Of a stretch of 64,000 nt of DNA, positions 21,150 through 33,075 are shown piece after piece. Both the position numbers and the translations under genes were made by a program. How positions within the stretch are numbered: position 1 is the stretch's first letter; the number at the start of each line of letters is the position of its first letter. Source of the stretch: Anthoceros angustus (Eukaryota > Streptophyta > Anthocerotopsida > Anthocerotales > Anthocerotaceae). A model generated the notes under the pieces. The model saw only the letters and a program-made list of their open reading frames with translations. It did not search any database and was not told the origin of the DNA. Location of the stretch: positions 2,294,001 through 2,358,000 of the forward strand of contig MU008159.1 in NCBI GenBank assembly GCA_010909165.1. The letters run 5' to 3'.

Positions 21150-21790
21150 ACACTACGGTGCTTTGCAACGAATGCTTTGCAATTGCCCAAATCGCAACGC
21201 TAGCTAGCGCTTTGGACCATTGCTGCACTGTAAGAGGCCAAGCTGCTTTTCGGTTTTGCATCGATCGTAGAGGCCAAGCCTTCCATTGTGCGTGGCGAGG
21301 GCCTTCTCATAGCAAGGGTCACACCATCCGCGATGCTAGATAGCTACAAGTCCGCTGCGTCGGTGCTCTTGCAAAGCGTTTTCAGAGTATTGTCAAAGTT
21401 GCATGCAATTGCTCATGATTAGAATTGGCTGCTGCGAGTGCGTTGATAAGAGTGCGTTGCAAATTTCCCAAACCGATTTGCAACGCCTCGTGTTGTAAAG
21501 CGATTTGGATCGACCGCCTAACAAGCACCGACTGTAAGAGGCCTTTCTCTTGTCCCAGCTACTAACCATCCACTACATAGCCAGAAGGGCCTTCCATCGT
21601 GCGTAGCGAGGGCCTTCTAGTAGCAAGGGTCAATAAAAAAACCTGGTGCACACCTAAATCTGACCATCCGCTGGATGCTAGATAGCTACAAGTCCGTTGC
21701 AGCAGGTCTATGCTCTTTGTAAAGCGTTTTCAGAGTATCGCGTTATCGAAGTTGCATGGAATTGCTCTAGATTAGAATTGGCTCGATTTA
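21150..21790 (+). repeat. Imperfect tandem duplication, about 340-bp period
   Basis: CTGTAAGAGGCC, GCGAGGGCCTTCT.ATAGCAAGG, GCTAGATAGCTACAAGTCCG, GTTTTCAGAGTAT and ATTAGAATTGGCT occur in the same order at about 21,228-21,432 and 21,532-21,782. GCAACG and GTTGTAAAGCG words lie between the two copies. Confidence 0.8.
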
Positions 21791-21909
21791 TGCGGATTTA
21801 CGCTCGGTCACGGAGGTTGAGCGAGGGGCCGGAGCACTTCATCGAAGGTAGCCTGCACTTTCCAACGTGCTCGGTGAAGGCAGGGCAAGTGTTGTCGAGC
21901 TTAAGCTAA

Positions 21910-22287
21910 CCCACGATCATTGTTGAGGGTAGGTCCTTATGGATCGCTCGTAGATTTAAGCGCCCAAATATCCAATATATTTTCCAAAATGTTGGTGCAA
22001 AGAGTGCAAGGCGAGTTCGTGAGCTAACCAAAATCGTAAACATTTGCGCAAGAATGGACCTTACCTCCACGAATGAAGTCCCGGTGGAGAACCGCAAGGA
22101 GATGAAGAACGAGGAGGAGAAGGAGGACGAGGAGGAGGAGAAGAACAACGAGGAGGAGAAGGAGGACGAGGAGAAGGAGGAGGAGGAGAGAAGGAGGAGA
22201 AGAAATAGCGAACAAGGAGAACCACCCGTAGCCTGGCGTGAGTTGCAATCCTTTTCTTCTATGCTAGGAAATAAACTAATGAAGTAA
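21910..22287 (+). CDS. Glu-rich hypothetical protein fragment
   Basis: The frame is open from a stop at 21,907 to a TAA at 22,285-22,287. An ATG lies at 22,054, but coding-like sequence extends upstream of it (FKRPNIQYIFQNVGAKSARR, RVRELTKIVNICARMD). The second half is a GAG/GGA-rich stretch encoding EEEKEDEEEEKNNEEEKEDE and a basic RRRRR patch. It lies upstream of TNP2 on the same strand, so it could be the end of a second CACTA gene, but no domain is recognisable. The minus-strand poly-Ser/Leu frames here are shadows. Confidence 0.35.
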   Translation, partial: PTIIVEGRSLWIARRFKRPNIQYIFQNVGAKSARRVRELTKIVNICARMDLTSTNEVPVENRKEMKNEEEKEDEEEEKNNEEEKEDEEKEEEERRRRRNSEQGEPPVAWRELQSFSSMLGNKLMK

Positions 22288-22429
22288 TTATGGAGCCCTT
22301 TTCTTCTATGCTAGAAAATACAATAATAAAGCAATTATATAATATTATCTATAGAATAATTACGATGTGGCATACTAATTGTGGTAAGTATGTTTCTCTT
22401 GTTATATTAAAGGTAGTTTAATTATTCAT

Positions 22430-22738
22430 ATGTGTAATTATGGTTGTTTTTTTATAGTTGGAAGGAGTTTATTTTGTTTGCATGTTATAACAAGTATGAG
22501 CGTAGGAGTGGACACATGGCTTTGCGGTGTAGGAAAACCTTTGGATGGAAAGGCGGGACCGCGGACCCTTTATTGCACCTCCTTATCATCCAAAAGAGGG
22601 GAAGATCCAAAGTCTCATGATGCTATTGTTTTATACAAGCATCTTTTGAAAGGCGTGTACCCTAGAGAATGGGGAATGTGGGAGAAGGGACCTATTCCTA
22701 TTAACAAGTCATTTCTATATTGGGGCGAAGGTGGATAG
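22430..22738 (+). CDS. Hypothetical frame upstream of TNP2
   Basis: The frame encodes MSVGVDTWLCGVGKPLDGKA, then GPRTLYCTSLSSKRGEDPKS and GMWEKGPIPINKSFLYWGEG before a stop. It begins just after a T-rich stretch (TTTTTTTATAG) that could be an intron end. The composition is AT-richer than the surrounding repeats and similar to the TNP2 region. Function unknown; it may be a 5' exon of the transposase or an unrelated remnant. From 22,740 to about 23,400 the frames are short; an open stretch reads LKPKGRPCGKSTYTL near 23,180. Confidence 0.3.
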   Translation: MCNYGCFFIVGRSLFCLHVITSMSVGVDTWLCGVGKPLDGKAGPRTLYCTSLSSKRGEDPKSHDAIVLYKHLLKGVYPREWGMWEKGPIPINKSFLYWGEGG

Positions 22739-23534
22739 TGAAGGAGGCAACAAACCCAGCCATGGGGTTGGGTTTATTTTCCATGGAGAAAATCGTAGTG
22801 AGAAAAGATAATGTGAATGGAGTTCCTTTGTTTGTGTTTGGGGTCCAAAGTATACAGGAGAATATAACAAGATAGTGAACTACAACAGTTACCGATTTAA
22901 GTATGCATTGACTTTCAATAGACTCGCGTAAAGATGTTAATGATGGCCCAATTGAGTACCTCGATGGGCATGTTGCATATGGAATGTGGCGGGATATATG
23001 AATAGTAGTAGTGGAAATATCGCAATCAAGCAAAATTGCATTTGGGAAGAAAGGTCGGATGGGCATGAGCTACTAAGTGGCGACCATCTTGATTGGATTT
23101 GCACTTGGGCGTGAGGACCATTAATGCTGGGAAGAGTTGTTTGTTGATTACAATTGGTATAACCCGAACCATTTGAAGCCAAAAGGAAGGCCGTGCGGGA
23201 AGAGTACATAGACACATTAAATTACGACGATGGAGTGGAAGAAATTGAAGGCAAAGTTGATGCACGAGGATGTGGAATAGTTTTTGTTGTAGGATGTAGA
23301 AGAGTTGATGTTGAGGGTCTTGTACCTTGTGTATATTGACTATATCGCAACAAAACAATTAGTATATCTCTGACTTGACTTCTTAACCTTTTAGTTTTGC
23401 ATGTTGTTCAATATTTTCCTTAATAATAGTGGTTATACTAAAGTTATTAAATTATAATATAATTATTCTATATAGTACTACAATATTTTATATACTTATT
23501 TGATATTTTATTTTGTGCGTGTGATTGAATAATC

Positions 23535-26500
23535 AGTTGAAGAGGAACAAGATTTTATTGAGGTTGATGATCATTTTGAGGTTGATGAAGAACATGTCAA
23601 CATTCATCCCGACGAACAAGTGACCATAGAGTTGGTGGAGGCACTTGGTGGGGTTTCGCATCGCAAATGACTAAAGACAGTCGATTCCTTGCACGAGGAA
23701 TTAAAGGCGATGCACACAACTACGCCTCTATGGGTTGGAGCCGAGATAAGTTTATTGGCATTCATTTTATTGTTATTGAACATCCAAAGGAGGCATGGCT
23801 GGTCGGATGCATCTTTGAATTCAATTTTATCGTTACTAGGCAAATTAGGCCTCCCAGTTGGCAACAAGTTGCCAAAAGTAGGGCTGAAATTAAAAAGATG
23901 CTTAAGGGGTTTGGCCTAACATATACATCCATACATGCTTGTCAAGATGATTGTATGTTGTTCACAGGCGAGTTTTCTGAATTGCTATTCTGCAAGATGT
24001 GTGGGAAACATAGGTATCGAATTGACACGAAGAGCAGTGTGTACCGTTAAGCTACTTGATATTTTCCATTGATTCCTAGATTGAAACAAATGTTTAGATG
24101 TCCGAGCTAGCAAGTATGATGTCATGGCACGCCACAAATAAGTCTAATGATGGGATTATGCGGGTCCCATCGGATAGCTATGCATGGGAACATGTGGACA
24201 ACACTTATCCGAGTTTGCTAAGGAGACGCGCAACATTCGATTAGGACTTGCTACGGATGGGATTAATCCCTTTGGGCACCAAAGTTCTAGGTATTCTATA
24301 TGGCCTGTGCTTCTTGTCAATTATAACGCCTCCTTGGTTATCTATCAAGAATGGGCATATATTGTTGTCAATGATTATTCCCGGTCCGAAGCAAGTCAAG
24401 ATGCATATATATTTTCAACCACTCATCGAAGAGTTGAAGGTACTGTGGGAGGAAGGTGTGGTCGTACAAGATGCTTCTATGGCTATTGGAAATGCTCAAA
24501 GACAATTTAAATTGAAGGCCTTATTGTTGTGGACGATGCATGATTATCCGGATATTCTTTCACTTCTAAAATGCAAACAAAAGGGAAGCGGGCATGTCCA
24601 ATATGTTGGGACAAATTAGAAGCAAGAAAGTCAATGTTCACAAACAAAATGACGTATGATAAGAATTTTAGAAAATTTTACCAGAGGAACACAAGTTTAG
24701 AGTGGAAGAGCGGGATTCATTCAATGGAAAGGTGAGATGGAAATTATTCATCCGGACTATGCACCAACTCCGGAGGATATTATGATCGAAAGCTTTAACC
24801 GGAAATATGCAAAAGACAATGGTGAAGACAGGGTGTTACTAGCGACGAGCCTTCAATTTTCGGGAGCTTCCATCTTGGGAGGTATGTATGCATGCATATG
24901 GGGTCTTGCAAGTATTACCCTTTTCAAGAATATTTTAATTATATTATTGGTAGCATCGGTAGGTAGACTAATAGCTATTCATGAAGGTTAACTTTTAGTC
25001 ATGCTATTTGGTGGTTGCGATATTGTTGATCGACACTTATTTGATATCATGCACATTGGAAAGAATGTAAGTCAACGATTTTGGCACACATATGTGGGAA
25101 TCAAGATTCCCTTGGTAGTCGTAGAGATCTTGAGTATTCAAATACCAAACAAGATTGGTGGCCCCATGCGAGGCCATCGCTGTTGGAAGGAGACAAAGAG
25201 GCCAAAACATTGTAAATGGGGTGCAAGGTAGCAAAAACACAGCGAACCAGGGGACGGACATTTATAACGACACCGGCCTCGGTTCTTGGACATGGCGGCA
25301 AAAGAGGCGAATGTATGCTAATGCAGGAAAATTGAGAACAAGGATTTGCAGCATACGTACTCCTGGTATGGGGTCAAATTTGAGCGTTGTTTTCTAAAGG
25401 GAGAGAAGAGGAATTTCGTGGTTAAAGTCTCATGATCATCACCATCATTACGGATTTGTGGCCAATTGTCTTGAAAGGATTAATACATCATGATGTTCAC
25501 AAGGCTATATGTGATCTTGCCGAGCTATTCGGTGGCTTTGTTCAAAAGAAATTGCGAAGGATGAAATTCCAGCTATGAAGGTGAAAAGTGTGGAGATCAT
25601 GTGTGTGTTGGAGGGAATTTCCAACGACTTTTCCGACAAGTCAAGTACATGTTGTTGTTCATCTTGTGCGGGAGGTTGAATTATGTGGACCAACTCGATA
25701 TCGATGGATGTATTTCTTAGAAAGGCACATGAAAGTGTTAAAGGGACTTGTTCGATGACCCGACCGAAGGTAGCATGGCTTTAGGATACTTAGCACAAGA
25801 GATAATGTTTTATAGCTCGAGTTCTTTGGAAATACACATGAAGAGGCACCAAGAGTGTGGAAATCAAGATGATGTCACCCAATGTGGGGTGTTATTGCAA
25901 GGAATGGCAAAATTATGACCGAATGATGTGGAAATGCAAGATGAGGAAAGTGTTAGTGGAAAACTCACTGTACTCAAAAATGGCGAAAAGTGTATGACGG
26001 TATGACGACGAGCAACGTCCTTTTGCGAGAATGGTTGATAGATGAAGTTAAAGTAGCGAAGAAAGGGAAATGCGGTACAAACCTATGGGTTGGATGTGAC
26101 GCAATTGTCGAGGACCTCCTCGTGTGCGATCATATAAAATGATGTGGGCATATGGAAATCATATAAGGACTATAGATGCGAGATAGGGAAAGAATACATG
26201 TGATAGCATTATAAAACATCTATATAGCCAGCATGTGTTTCACATCGCGGGGACACCGAACCTATTATAGCGATTTTCCCTATCTTTGGAAAGGTGGAAA
26301 AGATTTTGGAGGTGGACTTAGGGCCGTCTAAAAAGTAAATGTGTTGAAGGTGAGATGGTTCAAGGCTCAATGGAACAAAGAGCACACACCATCAAAAGCA
26401 GATACATCTCGTATGTTCATGGTTAACGATGTCATGTTATCCAATGATAAGTTGGAGGATGAGCCATTTGTACTAGTATCGGAGAAAGTGGAGCAAGTCT

Positions 26501-26670
26501 TTTGTATGAGAATTCTAAAATGCATGGAAAATTGTGGTGGGTACAAGCGCGAAGACGATAGTACAAGGTGAGGCTCAAGGAGGATAACATGAGTCAAGAT
26601 GATGAGGATCACGGATATCATAGGTGAGGATGATGAAGACAATGATAGCGTGAGCGATAATGACCAATGA
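23535..26670 (+). pseudogene. CACTA (En/Spm) transposase, TNP2 / Transposase_21
   Basis: The gene is broken by many frameshifts but the order is canonical. An acidic N-terminus (EEEQDFIEVDDHFEVDEEH) begins after an AT-rich, intron-like stretch ending ATCAG. Then GWSDASLNSILSLLGKLGLP and SIHACQDDCMLFTGEF with CKMCGKHRYR (zinc-ribbon-like, about 23,790-24,010); VARKVLRYFPLIPRLKQMF (about 24,050); RNIRLGLATDGINPFG (about 24,230-24,280); LIEELKVLWEEGV and LLLWTMHDYPD (about 24,420-24,550); DIMHIGKNV (about 25,045); LKSHDHH (about 25,420); a C-terminal DUF4216-like domain with VRWFKAQWN and DEPFVLVSEKVEQVF (about 26,340-26,510); and an acidic end DDEDNDSVSDNDQ at 26,670. The protein would cut and join CACTA termini in the nucleus. 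Confidence 0.85.
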
Positions 26671-27180
26671 GTTACATAGTAGAGTTGGAGTAATAGACTT
26701 GTTATGTGGAAAGGAGAAGGCGGGAAGGGAGATGATAGAGGGATAAGGAGTGGGAGGCGATAGAGGGATAAGGAGTGGAGAGGGTGGGAGGATAGATAGG
26801 TAATTGATAGGTTGAAAAATATTTTAAAGCTTTTCTTATAAGTATAAAAAGTATCCCAAGTCTTAAATATTTCACTTATTTAATTATAATTATGGTGAGT
26901 ACAAGCGTCGTGGAAGACGCATAGTACAACGTGAGGCTTCTAGTGGAAGGCATAGTACAACGTGAGGCTTCTAGTCGGGGATAGCATGAGTGAGGATGAT
27001 GAAGATGGCGATAGTATGAGCGGATGATGACCAATGAGTTACATAGTAGAGTTGGAGTAATAGACATGTTATGCGGGGCAAGGAAGGGTACAATGCGAAA
27101 GAGGTAAAGAGGGGAGAGACGATGGGAGGATAGATAGATAGTTGATATAGGTTGGTGTTCAAAAATATTTTTAGTTTTTC
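26525..27180 (+). repeat. Tandem duplication of the TNP2 3' end, about 370 bp
   Basis: The segment from GTGGGTACAAGCGCGAAGAC (26,535) through GACCAATGAGTTACATAGTA and GGATAGATAG to AAAAATATTTT (26,825) recurs at about 26,890-27,170, starting GGTGAGTACAAGCGTCG. The second copy contains its own internal duplication of CATAGTACAACGTGAGGCTT (26,919 and 26,951). The stop codon of TNP2 is thus present twice. Confidence 0.8.
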
Positions 27181-27189
27181 TTAAAAACA

Positions 27190-28400
27190 TGCTAGGTCAC
27201 CGTTGGGTTGGGGTTCTATGCGGGATCCTTGCATGTCCGGTGAAATCATCAATGTTGCAAAGCGGTGATACCATGGTCCATTTCCACGTTGCGCGATCGC
27301 CCGCTCGTCACCACGACCTACCGCGCGCCTCCTCGCGGTACGCCGCTTTCATCGAATGCATCCAAGGCAACCGGACTTGAACTCGGATGCATATTAATGC
27401 GACATGGGTACCGACATCCGAGATAGTTAGTGCGTAGGCTCTTGCCGGCCCTTCGTCCTTCTTCAAATTGCACATCCACATCGCGTTGGACTTGTTGGGT
27501 TGGGGTTCCGGAGAGCGGGTTCGATTTAAGGGTTTACGCAACGCCTGACCGATTGTTGCGATGACGTAGTTCTGCGCCAATTTCGATGATCGACCTCTTC
27601 CGGCTTCTTGGTAGCGGTGATGGCCGCACTAGAATTGGGCCACAAATCAATCTCTTTTCTTTGAGTGTATATCGATCTTGGCCGTTTGCCTCGGCGATAG
27701 TCCCGGAAAGAGTAAAGAAGACAAAGACGTTGATGATTTCTCTGCAGCGGACACCCGCCTTTGTTCCAAGATGGCACTCCAAGCGGGAGCCGCTTTTGTA
27801 TCGGGTTCCACCTTTCACGGCTTCTTGTGGCGAGCACGGCCGGTGTACTCGGGCCGCCTTTGGCTTGTCCACATGGAAAACCGCCGAGCCTTCGGACCAT
27901 TGTTGAGGACACATAGTAAACAAGGTGAGGACATAGCCCCGTCGCTTGCTTCACAAGATGGTTGTGATACAAGTCTCCCGTTTTGGCCATGCGAACAAGT
28001 GGCGCCATCTGGCGGCTTGGGGTTCCCCGCCTGATGTAGGGAAGTTGTCCCGCCTACTCAAATTGGCGCTAAGTACCTCGAGAGGTCGTGCGAATCCTCC
28101 TTCCGTGTTTTGGAGAATAAGGTGACAAATTTTGGACACTCTGGAGAGTCAGAGAACGACGCGCCCTCGTCCGGATCATCTTATGGAGGAGGAATGGGAG
28201 CACCATGGATGTGGTCTTGGCGAGTGGGGATAAGCTGCTTGATTAAGAATCTATTCTCTCTGGTTCATCCATCATATGCTATGATGGAGATTTGAACAAC
28301 GACCCCTACGTTACATGGATCGTCTTAATTGGCAAGTGGGGATGACTGCCTCTTGATTTCAAAGAACCTCTTGGTTTAGTCTTCACTATGATGGACAACT
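27190..28400. other. Unassigned coding-like sequence
   Basis: Long overlapping frames on both strands (27,308-28,008 - and 27,586-28,034 +) show GC-rich codon use unlike the AT-rich TNP2 before them. Neither carries a motif I recognise. The minus-strand frame has NPNPTSP-like and Arg/Lys-rich stretches. Confidence 0.35.
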
Positions 28401-28429
28401 AGTGGTGATTCCCTAACCTTTCTTGTAGT

Positions 28430-29150
28430 CTTGCTTGCTTTGTCGGGGATATGGTGACATGGAATGCCCTTATGGGTACAAAAGGGCTCGGCCGCCTGGA
28501 GAATGTAGTGGTGGGCACCTACCGTGGACATGTATGCAAAATTTTGGTGAATCGAAAATGCCCGCCAAGTTTTTGATTGAACGACCCATGAAAGAGGATG
28601 CAAAATATGGTGAGTGGAAGATGCAAAAGGGCACGAGTCGCACTCACAAATTGTGGAAGGAACGCGATTGCACTCATAGATGGTGGTGCATGTCTCTTGC
28701 CTAAGGGTGTTGAACATGCTATTTAGTGAAGGGGGTGATTATTCAAAGATGAGGGTTTTCTCGCTTCTTTAAAGGGGTTTTGGATGGTGTTGAACTTTGT
28801 TCACCGCTTGTCTGGAAAAGATGATCGAAGAAGGGTGAACACCAACACCGCATAGCTTGCGTGACATGTGGAGCAATGGTTGTAGTTTACACCTATGCCA
28901 ACTTTAGAGCCCATTTACAGCCCAAAATGGAGCACCATGACTGTCTGTGAAGATGAGTACATTTGACGATGCCCCCACAAACAATCGGGAAAACATGGTC
29001 CAACCAATGTCGAACTCTCATATTTCAAGTTTCCCCAGAACGCTTCCACGCGGGTGGTGGTGGTATGGGTCATAGGAATCCTTCGCAACATGGAATTCAT
29101 GGAATCAGGTGCGCCAGCCGCGCCCGCACCGCCTCCCACAATCCCGTAAA
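28430..29150 (+). pseudogene. Decayed PPR protein fragment, relative of the 43-64 kb family
   Basis: GTGGACATGTATGCAAAATT encodes VDMYAKF, followed in the next frame by IENARQVFD, the typical end and start of PPR motifs. Downstream, GGTGGTGCATGTCTCTTGC...GGGTGTTG matches the segment that follows the PPR genes of the large array (for example 45,040-45,090). ENARQVFD corresponds to EDAHQVFQ there. PPR proteins act in plant organelles in RNA editing, splicing or stability. This copy has stops or frameshifts about every 60-100 bp and no intact motif series. Confidence 0.5.
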
Positions 29151-29225
29151 GTGATATGTCATCTCCTATCCCTTGGTAGGTTGGAGGAATCGATTTTGAG
29201 ACAAGAGGGTCAGATGTGTGTCACC

Positions 29226-30195
29226 AACCATCCGACAGATGCTATGTATAGTCATGTGACTAGCCGTGATCAAAACAGAAAGTGCTGGGTATGGATGCAT
29301 TATTAGTGACGCATCGCAAGCCTAAATGTGCACATGCTCTAAATGTGCAAAATTGGGCAAAAGGGTGTCTCGAATCGCTTAGTGCTTTAGGACTAAACCG
29401 CTCAAGATTTGGAGTGGAGTTTCCATCGGCTAACATCTTGTAGAATATGGTGTCGTTTCAAACTTTCCCCAAGGAGAATGGGCTACAATGAACGATCGAA
29501 TGTGTCTTGCACGGTTTCCCTTCTCAAAACAGAAAATGAGGCTACACCTATGCGCACTTTTAACATTCAAGTGCAATCTACTCTCCTTCTAAATTGACGT
29601 CATCTTCGTAGGTTCGGCATCATCACCGTCATCTTCATCATCGCCACTTTGACTTGCTGGTTGTATGAAGCCCGCAATTCATTGACTTGTCCTTGATTGC
29701 CTTCTTGTCACCGACAGATGCTATGTATAGTCATGTGACTAGCCGTGATCAAAACAGAAAGTGCTGGGTATGGATGCATTATTAGTGATCGGCATCGCAA
29801 GCCCTAAATGTGCACATGCTCTAAATGTGCAAAATTGCGTGGGAAAAGGGTGTCCCCTCGAATCGCTAGTGCTTTAGGACTAAAACCGTGAGAGCGGTGG
29901 AGTTTCCATCGGCTAACATCTTGTAGAATATATGTCGTTTCAAACTTTCCCCAAGGAGAATGGGCTACAATGAACGTGTCGAATGTGTCTTGCACGGTTT
30001 CCTTCTCAAAAATGAGAAAATGAGGATCTGACCTATGCGCACTTTTAACATTCAAGTGCAATCTCTCCTTCTAAATTGACGCCGTCATCTTCGTTAGGTT
30101 CGCATCATCACCGTCATCTTCACTCCTCTGTGCCACTTTGACTTGCTGGTTGTATGAAGCCCGCAATTCATTTTGTCCTTGATTGCCTTCTTGTC
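29226..30195 (+). repeat. Tandem duplication, about 483-bp unit
   Basis: CGACAGATGCTATGTATAGT begins both copies (about 29,230 and 29,713). Both run through AAACTTTCCCCAAGGAGAAT and end with GATTGCCTTCTTGTC. Each copy contains, on the minus strand, the C-terminal end of the DUF7869-like copy C (DKKAIK / KDK...), so the gene tail is present twice. Confidence 0.85.
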
Positions 30196-31160
30196 TACAC
30201 TGATGTTTCCGAGAATTCAAGGTGAAACCATAATACAAGATGACGGTTTTGTGTACATAAACTTCCGAATATTTTTAGGTTCAACCCTTGACCCCTTTTC
30301 CCGGTTTTGTTGCTTGGCTGCATCCCCGAATTATGTATTCTTCAACGTACCTACCCTCAAACGCATCTGTGTGCTGCATTGAACAACAAGTAAGTGAGGT
30401 GTGGTCATCAAACAAACCGTCAATCACCTTCCCAATCCAAAATGGTCATTGTCTGCGTGTCTCTGGGCGCAATGAACATGCCCTTATTTATTTCAACACA
30501 TCACCATTCAAACGTGTCATTCCCTCCTGTTGTCTTTCCAAGTTTTGGTATCGTCCCAAATACATATCTCGTTGTGGAAGGTCCCTCAACAACGCCTCCT
30601 GTAATAAAGCTTCATCATCAAGTCGCAGAGGTTGGGCTGTTACTTCTACTTCGGACCTCGAATACCACTTCCAAGGATGCTGGAGGACGAGCCCAATGTT
30701 GTTTTGAACAATAACAGCAATCTCTTGTTGGTCCACCCAGAAAGCTTCCCACCATTTGTATTCCTCCGATGTCACATAAGGCCTAAGGGCCGAAAGACCT
30801 TCCTTCAAATGAGCCACACCATCCGTAGGTGATAAGTCTGCCAACTTTCCTTTTCTATCCCTTGACCGGAGGGCGGTTAAGGGAGCTGGCGTTATTGTGT
30901 CCAACGGCACGAATGTCAAAAACTCCAACCCGGCCTCTGCCTCCCAATAGGTGATGTGGAATACGCTTGCTCGATGAGCATAAACCCCACGGTCACCTTT
31001 GGCTTCTCTCGTAATTTTGAATTGGTCTTTGGAAAGAGAGGTTGTTTAATTTTTGACCGCCTTGTATGCGTGTCCACCTTCCCTTGCCTTATGGGCCAAA
31101 CATATGACCGGAAGTCCGAACTTCTCAATATCTTCACCTCCTGGAGTGTACGCACTAATC
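29560..31160 (-). pseudogene. DUF7869-like protein, C-terminal half (copy C)
   Basis: Minus strand, in order: LQEVKILRSSDFRSYVWPIR and PKVTVGFMLIEQAYS (31,155-30,950); FLTFVPLDTITPAPLTALRS, YVTSEEYKWWEAFWVDQQEI and VIVQNNIGLVLQHPWKW (30,928-30,680); LLQEALLRDLPQRDMYLGRY with QNLERQQEGMTRLNGDVLK (to 30,488); KTVILYYGFTLNSRKH (about 30,250-30,200); and an acidic tail EDDGDD (about 30,100), with a duplicated tail near 29,600-29,700. This is the longest open stretch of the family in the window (146 residues). Copies A and B align along the whole segment. Confidence 0.6.
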
Positions 31161-31800
31161 AAAATCTCGAGCGGCAGAAGAGTGTGAGCTTCCTTGTGTT
31201 TTAAGCTTTTGAAAAGCATGAAAACATTTGGTCGATTTGATCATGCGTATGCCCCACCAACAAAACCCCACTTTCACCTTTTCAAACGTCCCCATGTCCA
31301 CGAGCATGTTGAGATATGCAAAGCTTGATTCTTGTTCTCTCTGCAGTGTTGTCCAATTGCAAATATAACACTTTCGGCAATACTCCTTCGTAGTTATGAA
31401 TAACATCCGGATGATGGTAATCGTGAGATTGGCATCATTCAAGTTCGCATAATGCAAGTAAGCTCTTGCCTTAAACGTGTAATTGTGGATCATGCACCCA
31501 ACCACATGAACTCGAATCGCACTCCTCATCCAAGTTCTTTGGCCATCAAGTAGATGGGGAATCTCCGTCTTCTTTTGGTCCATTCCATCGATTGAAAGTA
31601 GAAGGTACATATGTGGTTCTACATAACTCTTGCTCGTGTTTCGCCATCTTCACCGCTCGATGTAACCGCAAACGATGGGCATCTAAAGCCGCTTGATATT
31701 TTTCTGCTTGAAAACATACACACTCGTGTACATTTGAAGAGACATCCGATTAGATATGAAGGACCCTCCTATCGACAAGATTCGCTGGGCGACGTCCGCC
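31155..31800 (-). pseudogene. DUF7869-like core domain (copy C, proximal repeat)
   Basis: The minus strand reads LLLSIDGMDQKKTEIPHLLD, then AIRVHVVGCMIHNYTFKARA, LNDANLTITIIRMLFITTKE and SSFAYLNMLVDMGTFEKVKV, then GF followed, after a one-base shift, by VGHTHDQIDQMF-like residues. Upstream (about 31,700-31,620) the frame gives LDAHRLRLHRAVK. The acidic positions in DGMDQ and GHTHD match copy A; the LDNT/ENKN block is altered to TTLQREQES. The 151-residue frame ends at 31,155. Confidence 0.65.
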
Positions 31801-32000
31801 CCAAATCAACGGAGGAAGAACCTTCATGTTCCGTCCTAGCGCATTTGCGATCAATTGTCGCTGGCGTACACGAGCAACCACAATCCATGCCATCGGCTTT
31901 TGGTTATGGAGCGCGCCGCGCCCCACCACATGTATAAATTGTAGGGTGACCCGTATGGTCCTTCGCCATGTGGGCGTTGGCTTGGTATCCTCGGACGGAA

Positions 32001-32105
32001 CCTATGGTGCCCGTTAAAGAGCACTGAGGTGGGCGCCGGCCGGCGCCCATCTCCGTGCTCTTAACGGCACCATAGGGTTCTTGGCCTCCAGGGCCGGCCG
32101 GCCCC
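32001..32105. repeat. Near-perfect 76-bp palindrome plus adjacent GGCCGGCC palindrome
   Basis: CCTATGGTGCCCGTTAAAGA and its complement CTCTTAACGGCACCATAGG flank GGGCGCCGGCCGGCGCCC (32,031-32,048), giving one inverted repeat from 32,001 to 32,076 with two single-base gaps. GGGCCGGCCGGCCCC follows at 32,091-32,105. Confidence 0.9.
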
Positions 32106-32342
32106 ACCACATGTACTGGCCTCGGGGTTTCATCCCAAGGGTTTTGCATATGTGGGAGACGGTCGGCCGCACCCCATCCCATCATACAAAGATCGAAGAC
32201 CGGTTATAGGGATCTTGCCCATAAAGCCTCGAGTTCAAAACAACCATTCCCCACTCAAGAAAACCATTTCATAAGTTCCCATGCATGTCAACCAGCCGAA
32301 AGTGGTAACAATTACCTTGATCGGATTTGTGGAGTGTACGCA

Positions 32343-33075
32343 CTAATCAAAATCTCGGCGGTCAGAAGAGTGTGAGCTTCCTTGTGTTTTAAGCTTTTGA
32401 AAAGCATGAAAACATTTGGTCGATTTGATCATGCGTATGCCCCACCAACAAAACCCCACTTTCACCTTTTCAAACGTCCCCATGTCCACGAGCATGTTGA
32501 GATATGCAAAGCTTGATTCTTGTTCTCTCTGCAGTGTTGTCCAATTGCAAATATAACACTTTCGGCAATACTCCTTCGTAGTTATGAATAACATCCGGAT
32601 GATGGTAATCGTAAGATTGGCATCATTCCAAGTTCGCATAATGCAAGTAAGCTCTTGCCTTAAACGTGTAATTGTGGATCATGCACCCAACCACATGAAC
32701 GAATCGGCACTCCTCATCCAAGTTCTTTGGCCATCAAGTAGATGGGGAATCTCCGTCTTCTTTTGGTCCATTCCATCGATTGAAAGTAGAAGGTACATAT
32801 GTGGTTCTACATAACTCTTGCTCCTGTTTCGCCATCTTCACCGCTCGATGTAACCGCAAACGATGGGCATCTAAAGCCGCTTGATATTTTTTTGAAAACA
32901 TACACACTCGGTACATTTGAAGAGACATCCGATTAGATATGAAGGACCCTCCTATCTTTGACAAGATATCAGGCGACGTCCGCCCCAAATCAACGGAGGA
33001 ATAGCCTTCATGTTCCGTCCTAGCGCATTTGCGATCAATTGTCGTTGGCGTACTAGCAACCACAATCCATGCCAT
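32343..33075 (-). pseudogene. DUF7869-like core domain (copy C, distal repeat)
   Basis: This is the second copy of the core in the tandem duplication. The frame 33,075-32,734 encodes KKYQAALDAHRLRLHRAVKM and AKQEQELCRTTYV, then shifts to DGMDQKK; the frame 32,639-32,343 encodes LTITIIRMLFITTKEYCRKC, LVDMGTFEKVKVGF and a stop. Small indels relative to the proximal copy sit at GTTCGCAT and GAATCGGCAC. Confidence 0.6.

Noticed and set aside
21906-22248. Poly-Ser and poly-Leu minus ORFs
   Set aside because: Shadows of the GAG/GGA-rich plus-strand segment.
28413-28427. CTTTCTTGTAGTC as the right terminus of the CACTA element
   Set aside because: It resembles TTTTCTTGTAGTG but lacks the final G, has no subterminal repeats before it, and the adjoining bases do not match the CAT next to the left end.
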